64,000 nucleotides of DNA from JAHEZL01 sp046074525 (GCA_046074525.1 JBJTOK010000047.1:1-64000); one strand, 5' to 3'; shown: positions 40,407 to 49,862, counted from the first letter of the stretch. Made by a program: numbers and translations. Notes: a model not told the origin generated them from the sequence alone.

Positions 40407-42092
40407 CTAATTCCTATCGGTAACCGCTTCGCTTACCTTGATGATATAATCACCAATGCGCTCGCAATTAGAAAAGAGATCCTTGTAGTACATTCCGCTC
40501 TTGTAGCTGTAATCGCCTTTTTCCATGCTTTCGAGATGTTGGTTTTGCGCGTTGTCGCGGAGTTTATCGATTTCGTCTTCGGCAGAACGTGCTTCAGAGA
40601 TAATCACTTCTTCGTATTCGCTGCTAAGGTTGCGGATCATGATTTCAAAAGCCTTATCGAGTTGATCCAGCAGGGCATTGAGATTATCACGTTGCTCCTG
40701 TATGAACCAAACCTTGCTTTCTTTCTTCCTTTCCATGATAAGGGCCATGCTATAGAAAATATCGCCTATTTGCTCCAGATCACCCACGATGCTTAATAAG
40801 CGGCGGATTTCAAAGGAGTTTTCCTCGGTGAGTTCTCCTTGCGAAACCTTAGTGAGGAAGTTGGTGATTTCTTCATCAAAATTATCGGTGAGATCTTCAT
40901 ATTTCCTCATCTGCGTGATGAGATTTTCAAAGGCTTCATTTTCCTGTTCTTTCAGCAATTGGCGGAAAGAATCGTTCATTTTTTTGGTGAGGTCGGCGAA
41001 TTTCACCAACTCTTTTTTCGCTTCCGAAATTGAAATTTCAGGGGAAGTCAGGAGTCCCGAATCAATGAATTCCAGGTGGTATTCTTCATCCATGTCGCCT
41101 TTCGATTTCACGGATTTTGTAGCCAGGTCGGCCAATGTAGGCAGCAGCCACATCATGATCAACACGTTGATGGCGTTGTATGAGGTGTGGAAAATAGCAA
41201 TACCAATTGGCGCTCCGCCGTGTGTGCGAATGTCATCTAGTCCGAGAATACTTTCACTGATATAATTGATTTCAGGGGCAACGAATGGCAGTAAAATAGA
41301 AGCCCAGCCTACGCTCACGATATTGAAAATAGTATGAATACGCGCTGCTCGTTTGGCATGAACATTACCGGCAACCGCAGTAATTTCGGTGTTGATGATG
41401 GAGCCCAGATTGTGGCCGAGAACCATTGCCAATGCAGTTTCAATAGGAATAATTCCTGTGAAAGCCAGTGTTTGTGTAAGAATAACAGCCACTGCCGTGG
41501 ATTGCAGGATGAAAGAAAAAATGCCGCCAATCAGGATAAACGATAAAGTACTCAGGAAGCTTTCGCTGTTGTCCTGCAGGAAGGAATAAATTTCCAGCAA
41601 ATCGGGATGCGACACCGACAGTTTTAAAAAGGAAAGTCCGGTAAAAATAACAGCAAAGCCAACGATGATTTCGCCGATGAATTTCACTTTTTTCTTTTTG
41701 GCAAAGAGAAAAGGAACGCCCAAAGCAATTAAAGGAACAGCCACAGCCATATCCAGATTCATCCTGAAACCCAGTACGGCAATCATCCATGAGCTGATGG
41801 TGGTTCCCACGTTGGCACCCAGGATTACTGCTCCTGATTCAACCAGGGTAAGAATGCCCACATTCACCAAACTCACTGCTACTACTATTGTGGCAGAAGA
41901 GGATTGGATCAACGCTGTGGTAAAGAAACCTTTAAATATCCCGCGGAATTTGGTCTCACTGGATGATTCAATAATACGTCGCAAACTATCGCCCAATACC
42001 TTTTGGATGGCCTCGGTCATCATCTTCATTCCGAAGATGAGGAAGGCGAGGGAACCCAGGAGGAATAATATGTTCGACAGGTCGGAGTTCAA
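40407..42092 (-). CDS. Na/Pi cotransporter family protein with PhoU-like domain
   Basis: Inner-membrane protein of 561 residues. The N-terminal 320 residues hold two Na/Pi cotransporter repeats with the QSSSATIVVAVSLVNVG and LQSTAVAVILTQTLAF motifs and about eight helices. The C-terminal 220 residues are helical and PhoU-like (FADLTKKMNDSFRQL, IRRLLSIVGDLEQIGDI, NCERIGDYI). It takes up phosphate with sodium. It follows phoU by 3 bases at the end of the pst cluster, giving the cell a low-affinity route beside the ABC transporter. Confidence 0.92.
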   Translation of the reverse strand: MNSDLSNILFLLGSLAFLIFGMKMMTEAIQKVLGDSLRRIIESSSETKFRGIFKGFFTTALIQSSSATIVVAVSLVNVGILTLVESGAVILGANVGTTISSWMIAVLGFRMNLDMAVAVPLIALGVPFLFAKKKKVKFIGEIIVGFAVIFTGLSFLKLSVSHPDLLEIYSFLQDNSESFLSTLSFILIGGIFSFILQSTAVAVILTQTLAFTGIIPIETALAMVLGHNLGSIINTEITAVAGNVHAKRAARIHTIFNIVSVGWASILLPFVAPEINYISESILGLDDIRTHGGAPIGIAIFHTSYNAINVLIMMWLLPTLADLATKSVKSKGDMDEEYHLEFIDSGLLTSPEISISEAKKELVKFADLTKKMNDSFRQLLKEQENEAFENLITQMRKYEDLTDNFDEEITNFLTKVSQGELTEENSFEIRRLLSIVGDLEQIGDIFYSMALIMERKKESKVWFIQEQRDNLNALLDQLDKAFEIMIRNLSSEYEEVIISEARSAEDEIDKLRDNAQNQHLESMEKGDYSYKSGMYYKDLFSNCERIGDYIIKVSEAVTDRN

Positions 42093-42095
42093 TGT

Positions 42096-42758
42096 TTATT
42101 TCTTTTTATTGTGGCGTAAAACCTTTGCTTCGATGTAGAAAATAATTTCCTCAGCCATGTTTTTGGTGAGATCACCCATGCGTTCAATTTTTCGCAGTGC
42201 ACCCATGAGGTAGAGGATTTCCTCTGCTTTTTCAGGTTGCGTTTTAATGAGTTCTATTGCCGTTTTTGTTGCTTTACGGTTGTACTCATTGAGAAGCTCG
42301 TCGAGGTTAAACACCTTTCTCGCCAGTGAAGGATCTTCCTGGCGGTAGGAATCCATGATGAGGGAAAACATTTGCAAGCAGCGGTCGCAAGCAGAAGCGA
42401 GGTTAAATTTTTCAATGATTTCCTGAGGGAAAGCACCTGGGGAAATATTCACGTAAACAGCCAATCCTTCGGCATTATCACCGATTCGTTCCAAACTGTG
42501 ATTCATCTTGATACAAGCCAGTACGAAACGCAAGTCGATAGCTACCGGATTGTATAGCGCCAGGATATTCTCGCAGTCGCGGTCGATTTTCAGCTCGGAA
42601 GCATTTACACGTTTGTCATTGGCTACCACGTGGCTGGCCAAATCTTTATCGCTTTTCAAAATGGCCTCCTTGCTTTTCTCAATTTGAGAGTGTACCAGCT
42701 GAAGAAGTTCGAAAACTTCATTTTTCAATTGGACTAATTCTGATTCTAAATGCGACAT
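42096..42758 (-). CDS. phoU: Phosphate signalling protein PhoU
   Basis: All-helical cytoplasmic protein of 220 residues with two PhoU repeats, each ending in a metal-site region (LERIGDNAEGLAVY and IERMGDLTKNMAEEI). It links PstSCAB activity to PhoR signalling and represses the Pho response when phosphate is ample. It lies 45 bases after pstB and 3 bases before the Na/Pi gene. Confidence 0.95.
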   Translation of the reverse strand: MSHLESELVQLKNEVFELLQLVHSQIEKSKEAILKSDKDLASHVVANDKRVNASELKIDRDCENILALYNPVAIDLRFVLACIKMNHSLERIGDNAEGLAVYVNISPGAFPQEIIEKFNLASACDRCLQMFSLIMDSYRQEDPSLARKVFNLDELLNEYNRKATKTAIELIKTQPEKAEEILYLMGALRKIERMGDLTKNMAEEIIFYIEAKVLRHNKKK

Positions 42759-42803
42759 AGTGTATTTTTAAAGTTCGTATGCAATGCCCGCCACGGCTCA
42801 GGA

Positions 42804-43577
42804 CTAGCCGAAGCGACCTGTGATATAGTTTTGTGTTCTTTCCTTTTCAGGATTGGTAAAAATCTTTTTTGTTTCATCGTATTCCACAAGGTCGCCCATG
42901 TAGAAAAAAGCTGTGTTGTCGCTGATTCTGCCAGCTTGCTGCATGTTGTGCGTAACAATAACGATGGTGTATTTTTCCTTGAGTTCCCAGATAAGATCTT
43001 CCACCTTTGAAGTTGATATAGGATCGAGGGCAGAAGCCGGTTCATCCATCAGGAGAATACTTGGTTCAAGCGCCAAAGCACGTGCGATACACAATCTTTG
43101 CTGCTGTCCGCCCGAAAGGGAAAGCGCCGATTTTTTCAAATCATCCTTTACTTCTTCCCACAAAGCCGATTGTTTGAGTGATTTTTCTACCGTTTCTTCA
43201 ATCACTCTTTTGTTCTTGATGCCTTGTATTTTGAGGCCATAGGCCACATTTTCAAAAATTGATTTAGGGAAAGGGTTGGGTTTCTGGAATACCATGCCCA
43301 CCTTTTTACGGAGCTCTTCCACGCGGATCATCTTCTGGTAAATATCTTTCCCGTCGATGATGATATCGCCTTCTTTGCGGAAACCTTCCACATAGTCGTT
43401 CATGCGGTTGAAGGTGCGAAGGAAAGTGGATTTACCGCAGCCCGACGGACCGATGAAAGCCGTCACCGTGTTGGCTTTGATGGCCATGTTTACATTTTTG
43501 AGGACCTGTTTCTGTCCGTAGTAAACATTGAGGTTGATGGCCTCGAGTTTCTTTTCTTTGATGCTCAGTTTTTCCAT
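42804..43577 (-). CDS. pstB: Phosphate ABC transporter ATP-binding protein
   Basis: ATPase of 257 residues for high-affinity phosphate uptake. Walker A is GPSGCGKST, signature LSLSGGQQQR (ALSLSGGQQQRLCIARAL), Walker B ILLMDEPASALD, and the H-loop is VTHNMQQAGR. The N terminus ends in typical PstB sequence (NVNMAIKANTVTAFIG). It follows pstA by 9 bases. Confidence 0.97.
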   Translation of the reverse strand: MEKLSIKEKKLEAINLNVYYGQKQVLKNVNMAIKANTVTAFIGPSGCGKSTFLRTFNRMNDYVEGFRKEGDIIIDGKDIYQKMIRVEELRKKVGMVFQKPNPFPKSIFENVAYGLKIQGIKNKRVIEETVEKSLKQSALWEEVKDDLKKSALSLSGGQQQRLCIARALALEPSILLMDEPASALDPISTSKVEDLIWELKEKYTIVIVTHNMQQAGRISDNTAFFYMGDLVEYDETKKIFTNPEKERTQNYITGRFG

Positions 43578-43586
43578 AAAAATATT

Positions 43587-44444
43587 TTACCACTTCACTT
43601 TTTTCTGCCATCTGTTGCGCAGATACACAGCGATACCGTTGAGTAAAAAAGTAATGCCTAATAAAACAATGATACCAGCAGCAGCATTCTTCGCAAATTC
43701 AGGATCGGGCCTGCTTATCCAGTCGTACACCTGCATGGGAAGTACCGTAAATTTATCCATCGGACCTTCGGGGATGTAGGTAATGTAAGCCGCAGCGCCA
43801 ATTACGATGAGTGGCGCAGTTTCGCCAATGGCGCGGGAAATAGCAAGAATAATACCGGTGATGATTCCTCCTGCCGAAGCCGGTAAAACCTGGTGCCATA
43901 TTGTTTGCCAGGTGTTGGCCCCCATGCCGTAGGAAGCCTGGCGAATGCTATCAGGAACAGCTTTAAGCGCTTCACGTGTGGAAACAATAATGATAGGTAA
44001 AATCAGTAAAGCGAGCGTGCAGGCTCCGGCCAGGATACTGGTTCCAAAGTTCAGTGTGCGCACAAAAATCTGCAAACCAAGCAAACCATAGATAATGGAT
44101 GGAATACCCGCGAGGTTGGCGAGGTTGATTTCGAGAAAGCTCGCCAATTTGCTTTTCTTGGCATATTCCTCAAAGTAAATTCCGGCGGCAATACCAATCG
44201 GAATAGCGATAAGAGCGGTGAGTCCGAGAATCCACAAGGTGCCAATCCACGCAGGAAAAATCCCAGCTCTTTTTGGCCGGCTGGAAGGGAAATTAGTGAG
44301 GAAGTCAAAATCAATTTTATCCCAGCCTTTCATTACAATATCAATCAGGAAAATGAGGAGCATGATGATACCGAAGAGGGTACAGGCCATTCCGAAATAG
44401 CCAAACAGCTTGTCTTTAATTCTATTTTTTTCGGCGCTAGTCAT
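43587..44444 (-). CDS. pstA: Phosphate ABC transporter permease PstA
   Basis: Permease of about 285 residues with six helices and the EAA-type loop (EALKAVPDSIRQASYGMGAN then WQTIWHQVLP). The ATG at 44444 (MTSAEKNRIKDK) overlaps the end of pstC by 8 bases and is preferred to the longer frame, which lies inside pstC. Pairs with PstC in the membrane. Confidence 0.95.
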   Translation of the reverse strand: MTSAEKNRIKDKLFGYFGMACTLFGIIMLLIFLIDIVMKGWDKIDFDFLTNFPSSRPKRAGIFPAWIGTLWILGLTALIAIPIGIAAGIYFEEYAKKSKLASFLEINLANLAGIPSIIYGLLGLQIFVRTLNFGTSILAGACTLALLILPIIIVSTREALKAVPDSIRQASYGMGANTWQTIWHQVLPASAGGIITGIILAISRAIGETAPLIVIGAAAYITYIPEGPMDKFTVLPMQVYDWISRPDPEFAKNAAAGIIVLLGITFLLNGIAVYLRNRWQKKVKW

Positions 44445-45294
44445 ACTTTTCCTGGAAGCGTTTTTTGATGTAGAAACTGATGCTGTTGAGCAGGAAAGTG
44501 AAAACAAACAGGGTCACTCCTGCAGCAAAAATAGTTTGGTATTCAATAGAGTTTTGAGGTACGTCCCCGGTGCTCATATTCACGATGAAAGCTGTAATGG
44601 TAGCAACAGTTTCACGCGGATCGGCAGTGAGGTTGGCCATGTTTCCGGCAGCAACAGTAACAATCATTGTTTCGCCTACAGCCCTTGCAAAGGCGAGGAT
44701 AATAGAAACAATAATTCCCGAAGAAGCGGCAGGTAAAATAACGTTGAAAGAAGTTTGCAATCGTGTGGCACCCATTCCGTAAGAACCTTCGCGCAGTGAT
44801 TTAGGCACAGCGTACAGGGCATCTTCACTCAAGGAGGAAATCATCGGGATGATCATGATGCCCATCACCAATCCGGCGCTGAGCGCGTTGAATCCGGCGA
44901 GGTTGGGAATGTATTGCTGCAAAAAAGGAGTCACCACTGTTAAGGCAAAAAAACCATACACTACGGTAGGGATGGCCGCCAGGATTTCCAGCAAGGGTTT
45001 AATATAATACCTGAATTTTTTAGGAGCGTATTCGCTGAGGTAAATCGCGATGGTAATTCCCATGGGAATAGCAATTGCCATGGCAATGATAGTAGTCATT
45101 AAAGTTCCTGATAAGAGGGGAAGGATACCGAAATGTTTTTCATCGGCTACGGTCGGACTCCATTTCGTATCGGTAAGGAAATCCAGCAGGGAAACATGCT
45201 GGAAGAAGTTATAGCTTTCAGAGAAGAGCACCCATACAATCCCTGCTGTAGTAAGGACAGTGATGATGGCGCATATCATTAAAATTCTCTTCAT
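44437..45294 (-). CDS. pstC: Phosphate ABC transporter permease PstC
   Basis: Permease of 285 residues with six helices; EAA-type loop EDALYAVPKSLREGSYGMGAT. Short cytoplasmic N terminus, first helix ILMICAIITVLTTAGIVWVL. It is separated from pstS by 81 bases containing a hairpin, so it is probably transcribed at a lower level than pstS from the same promoter. Confidence 0.95.
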   Translation of the reverse strand: MKRILMICAIITVLTTAGIVWVLFSESYNFFQHVSLLDFLTDTKWSPTVADEKHFGILPLLSGTLMTTIIAMAIAIPMGITIAIYLSEYAPKKFRYYIKPLLEILAAIPTVVYGFFALTVVTPFLQQYIPNLAGFNALSAGLVMGIMIIPMISSLSEDALYAVPKSLREGSYGMGATRLQTSFNVILPAASSGIIVSIILAFARAVGETMIVTVAAGNMANLTADPRETVATITAFIVNMSTGDVPQNSIEYQTIFAAGVTLFVFTFLLNSISFYIKKRFQEKYD

Positions 45295-45319
45295 TACTCA
45301 GTTGTTCTTTTTAACAGCG

Positions 45320-45350
45320 AAACCTGCCACCAAAAATCGGCGGCAGGTTT
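45320..45350 (-). promoter_or_regulatory. Intercistronic hairpin between pstS and pstC
   Basis: AAACCTGCC / GGCAGGTTT stem in the gap between pstS and pstC. No strong T run follows on the minus strand, so partial termination or mRNA protection of the pstS 3' end is more likely than full termination. This would raise binding protein over permease. Confidence 0.6.
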
Positions 45351-45375
45351 CAAAGATAGAATTTAATCTAAATTT

Positions 45376-46338
45376 TTATTTCAGTCCTTTTACAAACGCG
45401 TCCCATTTTGCAATTTCTTCTTTGTATTTGTCGGCAGGAAGTGCAACATAATGAGCTTCTTTCACCAGCTCAGGAGCTTTGGTCATATAGTACTGAACGA
45501 AAGCAACTACTTCTGGTTTCTTTGCAGATTCTTCGCTTACATAGATGAAGAGCGGGCGGGAAAGTGGAGCATAAGTTCCATCCATGATGGTAGTTTCGTT
45601 TGGTGTAACAGCACCCGCACCATTGTCTACTGCAACAATTTTAAGTTTGGTTTTGTTGCTTTCATAGTAACCGTATCCGAAGAAGCCCAAAGCATATTTA
45701 TCGCCGGCAACACCTTGTACCAATTGATTGTCATTTTCGCTGGCGTTGTAATCTGTACGGCAGGCGCCTTTTTTTCCATTGATGGCTTCAGTGAAATACT
45801 CGAAAGTGCCAGATTCGTGACCCGCTCCGTGGAGGTTGATAGGCTCATTAGGCCATTCTTTGCGGATTTGGTTCCATTTCTTGATTTTACCTTCAGCAGC
45901 TGGTTCCCAAATCATTTTGAGTTCGGCAACAGTAATGCTGGTGAGCCAGGTGTTTTGTGGGTTAACAACGATGGATAAGCCATCTTTACCAATTTCGAGT
46001 CCGAGGTATTTAACACCCAAACTGTCGCATTCGTGAGCCTCAGCATCTTTGATGGTTCTAGAAGCATCGCAGACATCAATTTCTTTTCTGATGAATTTCT
46101 TGAAACCGCTGCCTGTTCCACCACCACCAACTGCCAGTTTTACGCCAGGATTTTCTGCTTTGAAATCTTCTACCACCAATTCAGTGATAGGCTGAACAGT
46201 GCTTGACCCATCGATATTTACGCTTCCTGAAAGTGCTACTACTGAATCTCCTCCTTCAGTTTTACCGTCTCCGCTTCCTCCGCCACAGGCGCTGAATATT
46301 GTGGTTAATGCCAATGCTGATACAAATAATCTTTTCAT
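45376..46338 (-). CDS. pstS: Phosphate-binding lipoprotein PstS
   Basis: Binding protein of 320 residues with lipobox FSAC after a short signal peptide (MKRLFVSALALTTIFSAC). The phosphate-site segments are visible: NIDGSSTVQPITELV, GGGGTGSGFKKF, DASRTIKDAE and HGAGHESGTFEYF. First gene of the pst operon, behind a candidate Pho box. Confidence 0.95.
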   Translation of the reverse strand: MKRLFVSALALTTIFSACGGGSGDGKTEGGDSVVALSGSVNIDGSSTVQPITELVVEDFKAENPGVKLAVGGGGTGSGFKKFIRKEIDVCDASRTIKDAEAHECDSLGVKYLGLEIGKDGLSIVVNPQNTWLTSITVAELKMIWEPAAEGKIKKWNQIRKEWPNEPINLHGAGHESGTFEYFTEAINGKKGACRTDYNASENDNQLVQGVAGDKYALGFFGYGYYESNKTKLKIVAVDNGAGAVTPNETTIMDGTYAPLSRPLFIYVSEESAKKPEVVAFVQYYMTKAPELVKEAHYVALPADKYKEEIAKWDAFVKGLK

Positions 46339-46401
46339 ATTCTAATTAAGTTTAATGCAACGAAAATAGGAAGTAATTTATCCTTCTGCTGTCGTTCAAT
46401 G

Positions 46402-46417
46402 TTAAGTAATAGTTAAC
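46402..46417 (-). promoter_or_regulatory. Candidate Pho box upstream of pstS
   Basis: On the minus strand it reads TTAAC-TATTAC-TTAAC, two direct repeats 11 bp apart, about 64 bases upstream of the pstS start. The same TTAAC-N6 unit occurs three times upstream of the porin/phoB pair. Eleven-bp spacing is what PhoB-type winged-helix regulators bind. Confidence 0.6.
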
Positions 46418-46419
46418 TT

Positions 46420-47643
46420 TTAGTAGTTTACCTGCAATTGAATTCTTAATAAGTTTCCAACTTGTTGGTTTACAGGTTTTTTAGAGTCTTCGAAAATTCT
46501 GTTGGAAATATCGTAAGCTACCGTCAGCTCAAAGTTTTTGTAAGGAAGCCACTCTACTCCGAACTCGGTTTCATGTACCATATACTTGCGCGCATCGAGC
46601 TCGTGTTTTTTGCCCCCCTGGTAGTACTGGTAACGCACATAAGGAGTAATAGTTTGTTTGGCCAAATCCAGTTTATAGCTTCCCTGTATGTAACCACCCT
46701 TCAAAGGCTGAAGAGTAATAGTGCCTGTGGCGGGATCGAAACAAGGACCATTTCCTACAGTGTATTCGGCCTGGATTCCAAAAGGTTTTGGATACAATAC
46801 TGTTGTAACGCCGGCTCTCTGATCGATGAATTCTCTTGCAGTAGTTTTAGTGGTATTCACGCTTTCCAGAGTATAAATACCTGAATAAGCCTGGATGCCC
46901 GCTTCAAAAATCTGCTTGTTCTTGAATTCAAAAGGATAACTCGCTTTGGCCACATAGTGGAAGAAAGGATTTAAATCCGCACGGTTCATGGTTTGACCGG
47001 TATAAATACCGAAAGCCAATACTCCATAGTCGCCCGAGCCTTTGAGTCCGTCTTTCACTAGGGATTTGAAACGTTTTTTAATTTTTTCAGGCGTATAATA
47101 AAGGATCATTCCAAGGTCGCGTTCATTCCAAAGTGCACTGTTCAGGGCATCGGAACGATCAAGAGCTACGCGATTCTGGCTCGATTGCATGTTGTCGAAT
47201 CCGAAAGGGATTTTCTGTAAGCCGCTTCTTAACCACACTTGATTTTTTTTGTCGAGGCCTAAATCAAAATAAGCATCGCGAAGCTGGAAAAATCCGCCTA
47301 CCGAACCACTGCTGGTAGTTACCGAGTTAGCCAGATCTCCTTGAATATAAAAGTAAACATGTTCATGAACCTGTCCGCTGAATTTCCAGCGGGCGCGGCG
47401 GATCAAAAGGCTACCACCGTCACCAACAGATTTATCACCTTGTTCCATTTTAAGGTTCTTGTTGGTTTCAAGCAAACGGCTGTAACGTATTTGGGTGTAG
47501 CCTCCAAATTCAATTTTATCATACCAGTGAGCTTTCTTCTCTTCTGGTTTTTTTTCTACTGCTTTTGCAGAATCATTTTGAGCAATGGCTGAAGTGGATA
47601 TCATTAATCCCAGGGCAGCACTTAACAGGTGTTTTACATTCAT
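46420..47643 (-). CDS. Phosphate-selective porin, OprP/OprO family
   Basis: Outer-membrane beta-barrel of about 407 residues. The start at 47643 (MNVKHLLSAALGLMISTSAIAQ) gives a clean signal peptide, unlike the longer frame. Alternating strands follow (GGYTQIRYSRLLE, LLIRRARWKFSGQVHEHVYF, GIQAEYTVG) ending in a C-terminal aromatic strand, LRIQLQVNY. OprP-type porins pass phosphate or polyphosphate; location next to pstS and a shared Pho box support this. Confidence 0.9.
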   Translation of the reverse strand: MNVKHLLSAALGLMISTSAIAQNDSAKAVEKKPEEKKAHWYDKIEFGGYTQIRYSRLLETNKNLKMEQGDKSVGDGGSLLIRRARWKFSGQVHEHVYFYIQGDLANSVTTSSGSVGGFFQLRDAYFDLGLDKKNQVWLRSGLQKIPFGFDNMQSSQNRVALDRSDALNSALWNERDLGMILYYTPEKIKKRFKSLVKDGLKGSGDYGVLAFGIYTGQTMNRADLNPFFHYVAKASYPFEFKNKQIFEAGIQAYSGIYTLESVNTTKTTAREFIDQRAGVTTVLYPKPFGIQAEYTVGNGPCFDPATGTITLQPLKGGYIQGSYKLDLAKQTITPYVRYQYYQGGKKHELDARKYMVHETEFGVEWLPYKNFELTVAYDISNRIFEDSKKPVNQQVGNLLRIQLQVNY

Positions 47644-47694
47644 CTTACATTGATTTAACTTCGGCAAATCTATTTCAACAATTTCCGAACAACG

Positions 47695-47721
47695 TTAACA
47701 AAAGGTTAAGCAATGGTTAAC
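47695..47721. promoter_or_regulatory. Candidate Pho box between the porin and phoB
   Basis: Three TTAA(C/G) words at 47695, 47706 and 47717, exactly 11 bp apart; in the porin direction all three read TTAAC with 6-bp spacers CATTGC and CTTTTG. It could serve both the porin and phoBR, which are divergent here. Confidence 0.65.
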
Positions 47722-47805
47722 CTTGTGTAAGTGCTTGATCCTCCTTTCAACTGTACTTAATTTAGAGCAAGTGTTATTTAAAAATGTATTTTTGAAAAGA
47801 GAACT

Positions 47806-48504
47806 ATGGAAGCATTAAAGGAGAAAATATTGATTGTGGACGACGACAGAGATATTCTGGAGTTTCTCTCTTACAATTTGAAAAAGGAAGGTTTTGAAGT
47901 GTTTAAGGCCGATAATGGGAAAATAGCTGTGCAGACTGCCCTGAAAGAATTGCCGGATTTGATTTTGCTGGATGTGATGATGCCCGAAATGGATGGCATT
48001 GAAACCTGTTATCAGCTGCGTGAAAAGGCTGAATTGAAGAATGTAGTGATTGCTTTTCTTACTGCGCGCAATGAAGATTATTCGGAAATTTCGGGACTGG
48101 AAGCTGGTGCCGATGATTATATTTCAAAGCCCGTTCGTCCGCGCGTACTCGTTAGCCGCATCAAGGCTCTGTTGCGTCGAAAAGGAAAAGGCGAGGCGGT
48201 GGAGATAGCCAGTGAAACTTCTATTAAAATCGACAGCATACGCTATCTCGCGTTTAAAAATGGCGAAGAAATTATTTTGCCCCGCAAGGAATTTGAATTG
48301 CTGAAACTCTTATTGTCGGAACCAGGAAAGGTTTTTCTTCGGAACGAAATACTCGATAAAGTATGGGGAACCGAAGTGGTGGTGGGCGACCGCACCATTG
48401 ATGTCCACATCCGTAAATTGCGCGAAAAAGTGGGAGATGATTATATTGTAACCGTAAAGGGCGTTGGCTATAAATACGAAGAACAAAACGATGAACTTCT
48501 CTGA
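47806..48504 (+). CDS. phoB: Phosphate response regulator PhoB
   Basis: OmpR-family regulator of 232 residues. Receiver domain 1-120 with DDD acidic pocket, phosphoacceptor in LILLDVMMPEMDG and Lys in ADDYISKPVRP. DNA-binding winged helix about 130-230 (LPRKEFELLKLLLSEPGKV, RTIDVHIRKLREKVGDD, VKGVGYKYE). It overlaps phoR by 14 bases and lies divergent from the phosphate porin, so the assignment to Pho control is well supported. Confidence 0.93.
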   Translation: MEALKEKILIVDDDRDILEFLSYNLKKEGFEVFKADNGKIAVQTALKELPDLILLDVMMPEMDGIETCYQLREKAELKNVVIAFLTARNEDYSEISGLEAGADDYISKPVRPRVLVSRIKALLRRKGKGEAVEIASETSIKIDSIRYLAFKNGEEIILPRKEFELLKLLLSEPGKVFLRNEILDKVWGTEVVVGDRTIDVHIRKLREKVGDDYIVTVKGVGYKYEEQNDELL

Positions 48505-49534
48505 TCCAAAAAAACTGGTTCTGGCATTATCAGTGACTATTACGGCACTATATGCCGTTCTTGTTTTTATTTTTTTTCCTGCCGGAATCATCGTTTACAA
48601 AATCGTGAGTGCTTTGCTGTTTTTCTTGCTGGTGTATTTGTTCACTTATTATCTTTTTAAAAAATTCATCGTCGATAAAATCAAAGGCATTTACAAAAAC
48701 ATTACTTCACACAAATCCGATGAATTGTTTGAAGCAGATATACAGCGCTCCTGGCAGGACAATCCACTGGAAGAGGCCAATCAGAAGGTAGGCCGCTGGA
48801 GTGAAAAGCAGAAAATAGAAATTGCTACTTTGCAGAAACAGGAACAGTTCCGGCGTGAGTTTTTGGGCAATGTGGCGCATGAACTGAAAACACCATTGTT
48901 CAATATGCAGGGTTACATTCTCACTTTGCTTGATGGTGGGATGGAGGATGAAAATATTAATGTGGATTACCTGAAGCGCGCAGCCAACAATGCTGAGCGC
49001 ATGATTTCCATTATTGAGGATCTTGATGAAATTTCACGGTTGGATTCAGGAGAAATTCCCTTGCACAAGAGTTCTTTTAGTATTACCGAGTTGGTGGTGG
49101 AAGTTTTCCATTCCCTGGAAATTCAGGCGAAGAAGAAAAGTATCGAATTAAAATTCGAGAAAGAAAAACCAAAGGATATATGGGTGATTGCCGACAAGGA
49201 TAAAATCCGACAAGTATTGGTAAACCTCATCTCCAATGCCTTGAAGTATGGTATCCAGGGTGGATGGGTGAAGGTGCAGTTTACTGATTTGGAAGACGCA
49301 GTGATGATAGAAGTGGAAGACAATGGCATTGGCATTGAAGAAAAACATTTGCCGCGCTTATTTGAACGTTTTTATCGCGTAGATGAGAGTCGCAGTCGCG
49401 AACTTGGCGGTTCTGGTTTAGGACTCGCTATTGTAAAGCATACTATTGAAGCGCATCAGCAGAAGATAGGGGTGCGCAGTTCAGTGAAATCCGGAAGCGT
49501 ATTTCACTTTACTCTGGAGAAGAAAAAGAAGTAA
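48491..49534 (+). CDS. phoR: Phosphate sensor kinase PhoR
   Basis: Sensor kinase of about 347 residues. The start at 48491 (MNFSDPKKLVL) overlaps phoB by 14 bases. Two N-terminal helices (LALSVTITALYAVLVFIFF and IVSALLFFLLVYLFTYYLF) enclose almost no periplasmic loop. The HisKA box is FLGNVAHELKTPLFNMQGY; the ATPase has NLISNALKYG (N box), DNGIGIEEKHLPRLFERFYR and GGSGLGLAIVKH. As in other PhoR proteins, sensing is probably through PhoU/PstB rather than a periplasmic ligand. Confidence 0.93.
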   Translation: MNFSDPKKLVLALSVTITALYAVLVFIFFPAGIIVYKIVSALLFFLLVYLFTYYLFKKFIVDKIKGIYKNITSHKSDELFEADIQRSWQDNPLEEANQKVGRWSEKQKIEIATLQKQEQFRREFLGNVAHELKTPLFNMQGYILTLLDGGMEDENINVDYLKRAANNAERMISIIEDLDEISRLDSGEIPLHKSSFSITELVVEVFHSLEIQAKKKSIELKFEKEKPKDIWVIADKDKIRQVLVNLISNALKYGIQGGWVKVQFTDLEDAVMIEVEDNGIGIEEKHLPRLFERFYRVDESRSRELGGSGLGLAIVKHTIEAHQQKIGVRSSVKSGSVFHFTLEKKKK

Positions 49535-49862
49535 CTCCGCTTCGTCACCTCCTGCATACAATCCACTCGTTACCTCTTTACGTCATTACCCCAATCGTCA
49601 TTGGTAAATTTTCGTGCCCAAAATGAAGCAACCTCCTCGTGGTTTTGAGTATGTCTCACGAAGGAAGGACCTATCGTTCCTCATGTCATCTTCTTTTCCA
49701 AAGAAGCTAAGACTTACTTTTTTGTCTTGAAACAAAAAAGTAAGCAAGAAAATTCAAGAGCTAAGAGATGTCTTCCGCCCGAAGTTACCAGTCCATTCGC
49801 AACTTTACTCGTACTCCCTCTCACGCTGATTCTCTCTGGCGCACTTTTTTACTCTTTTTGTC
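49535..49862. repeat. Intergenic region with dispersed repeat, copy B
   Basis: Copy B of the repeat at 39582-39770 lies at about 49574-49716. After it come an inverted repeat ACTTTTTTGTCTTGAAACAA/AAAAGT and a stretch with no coding sign. Nothing else is seen. Confidence 0.6.
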
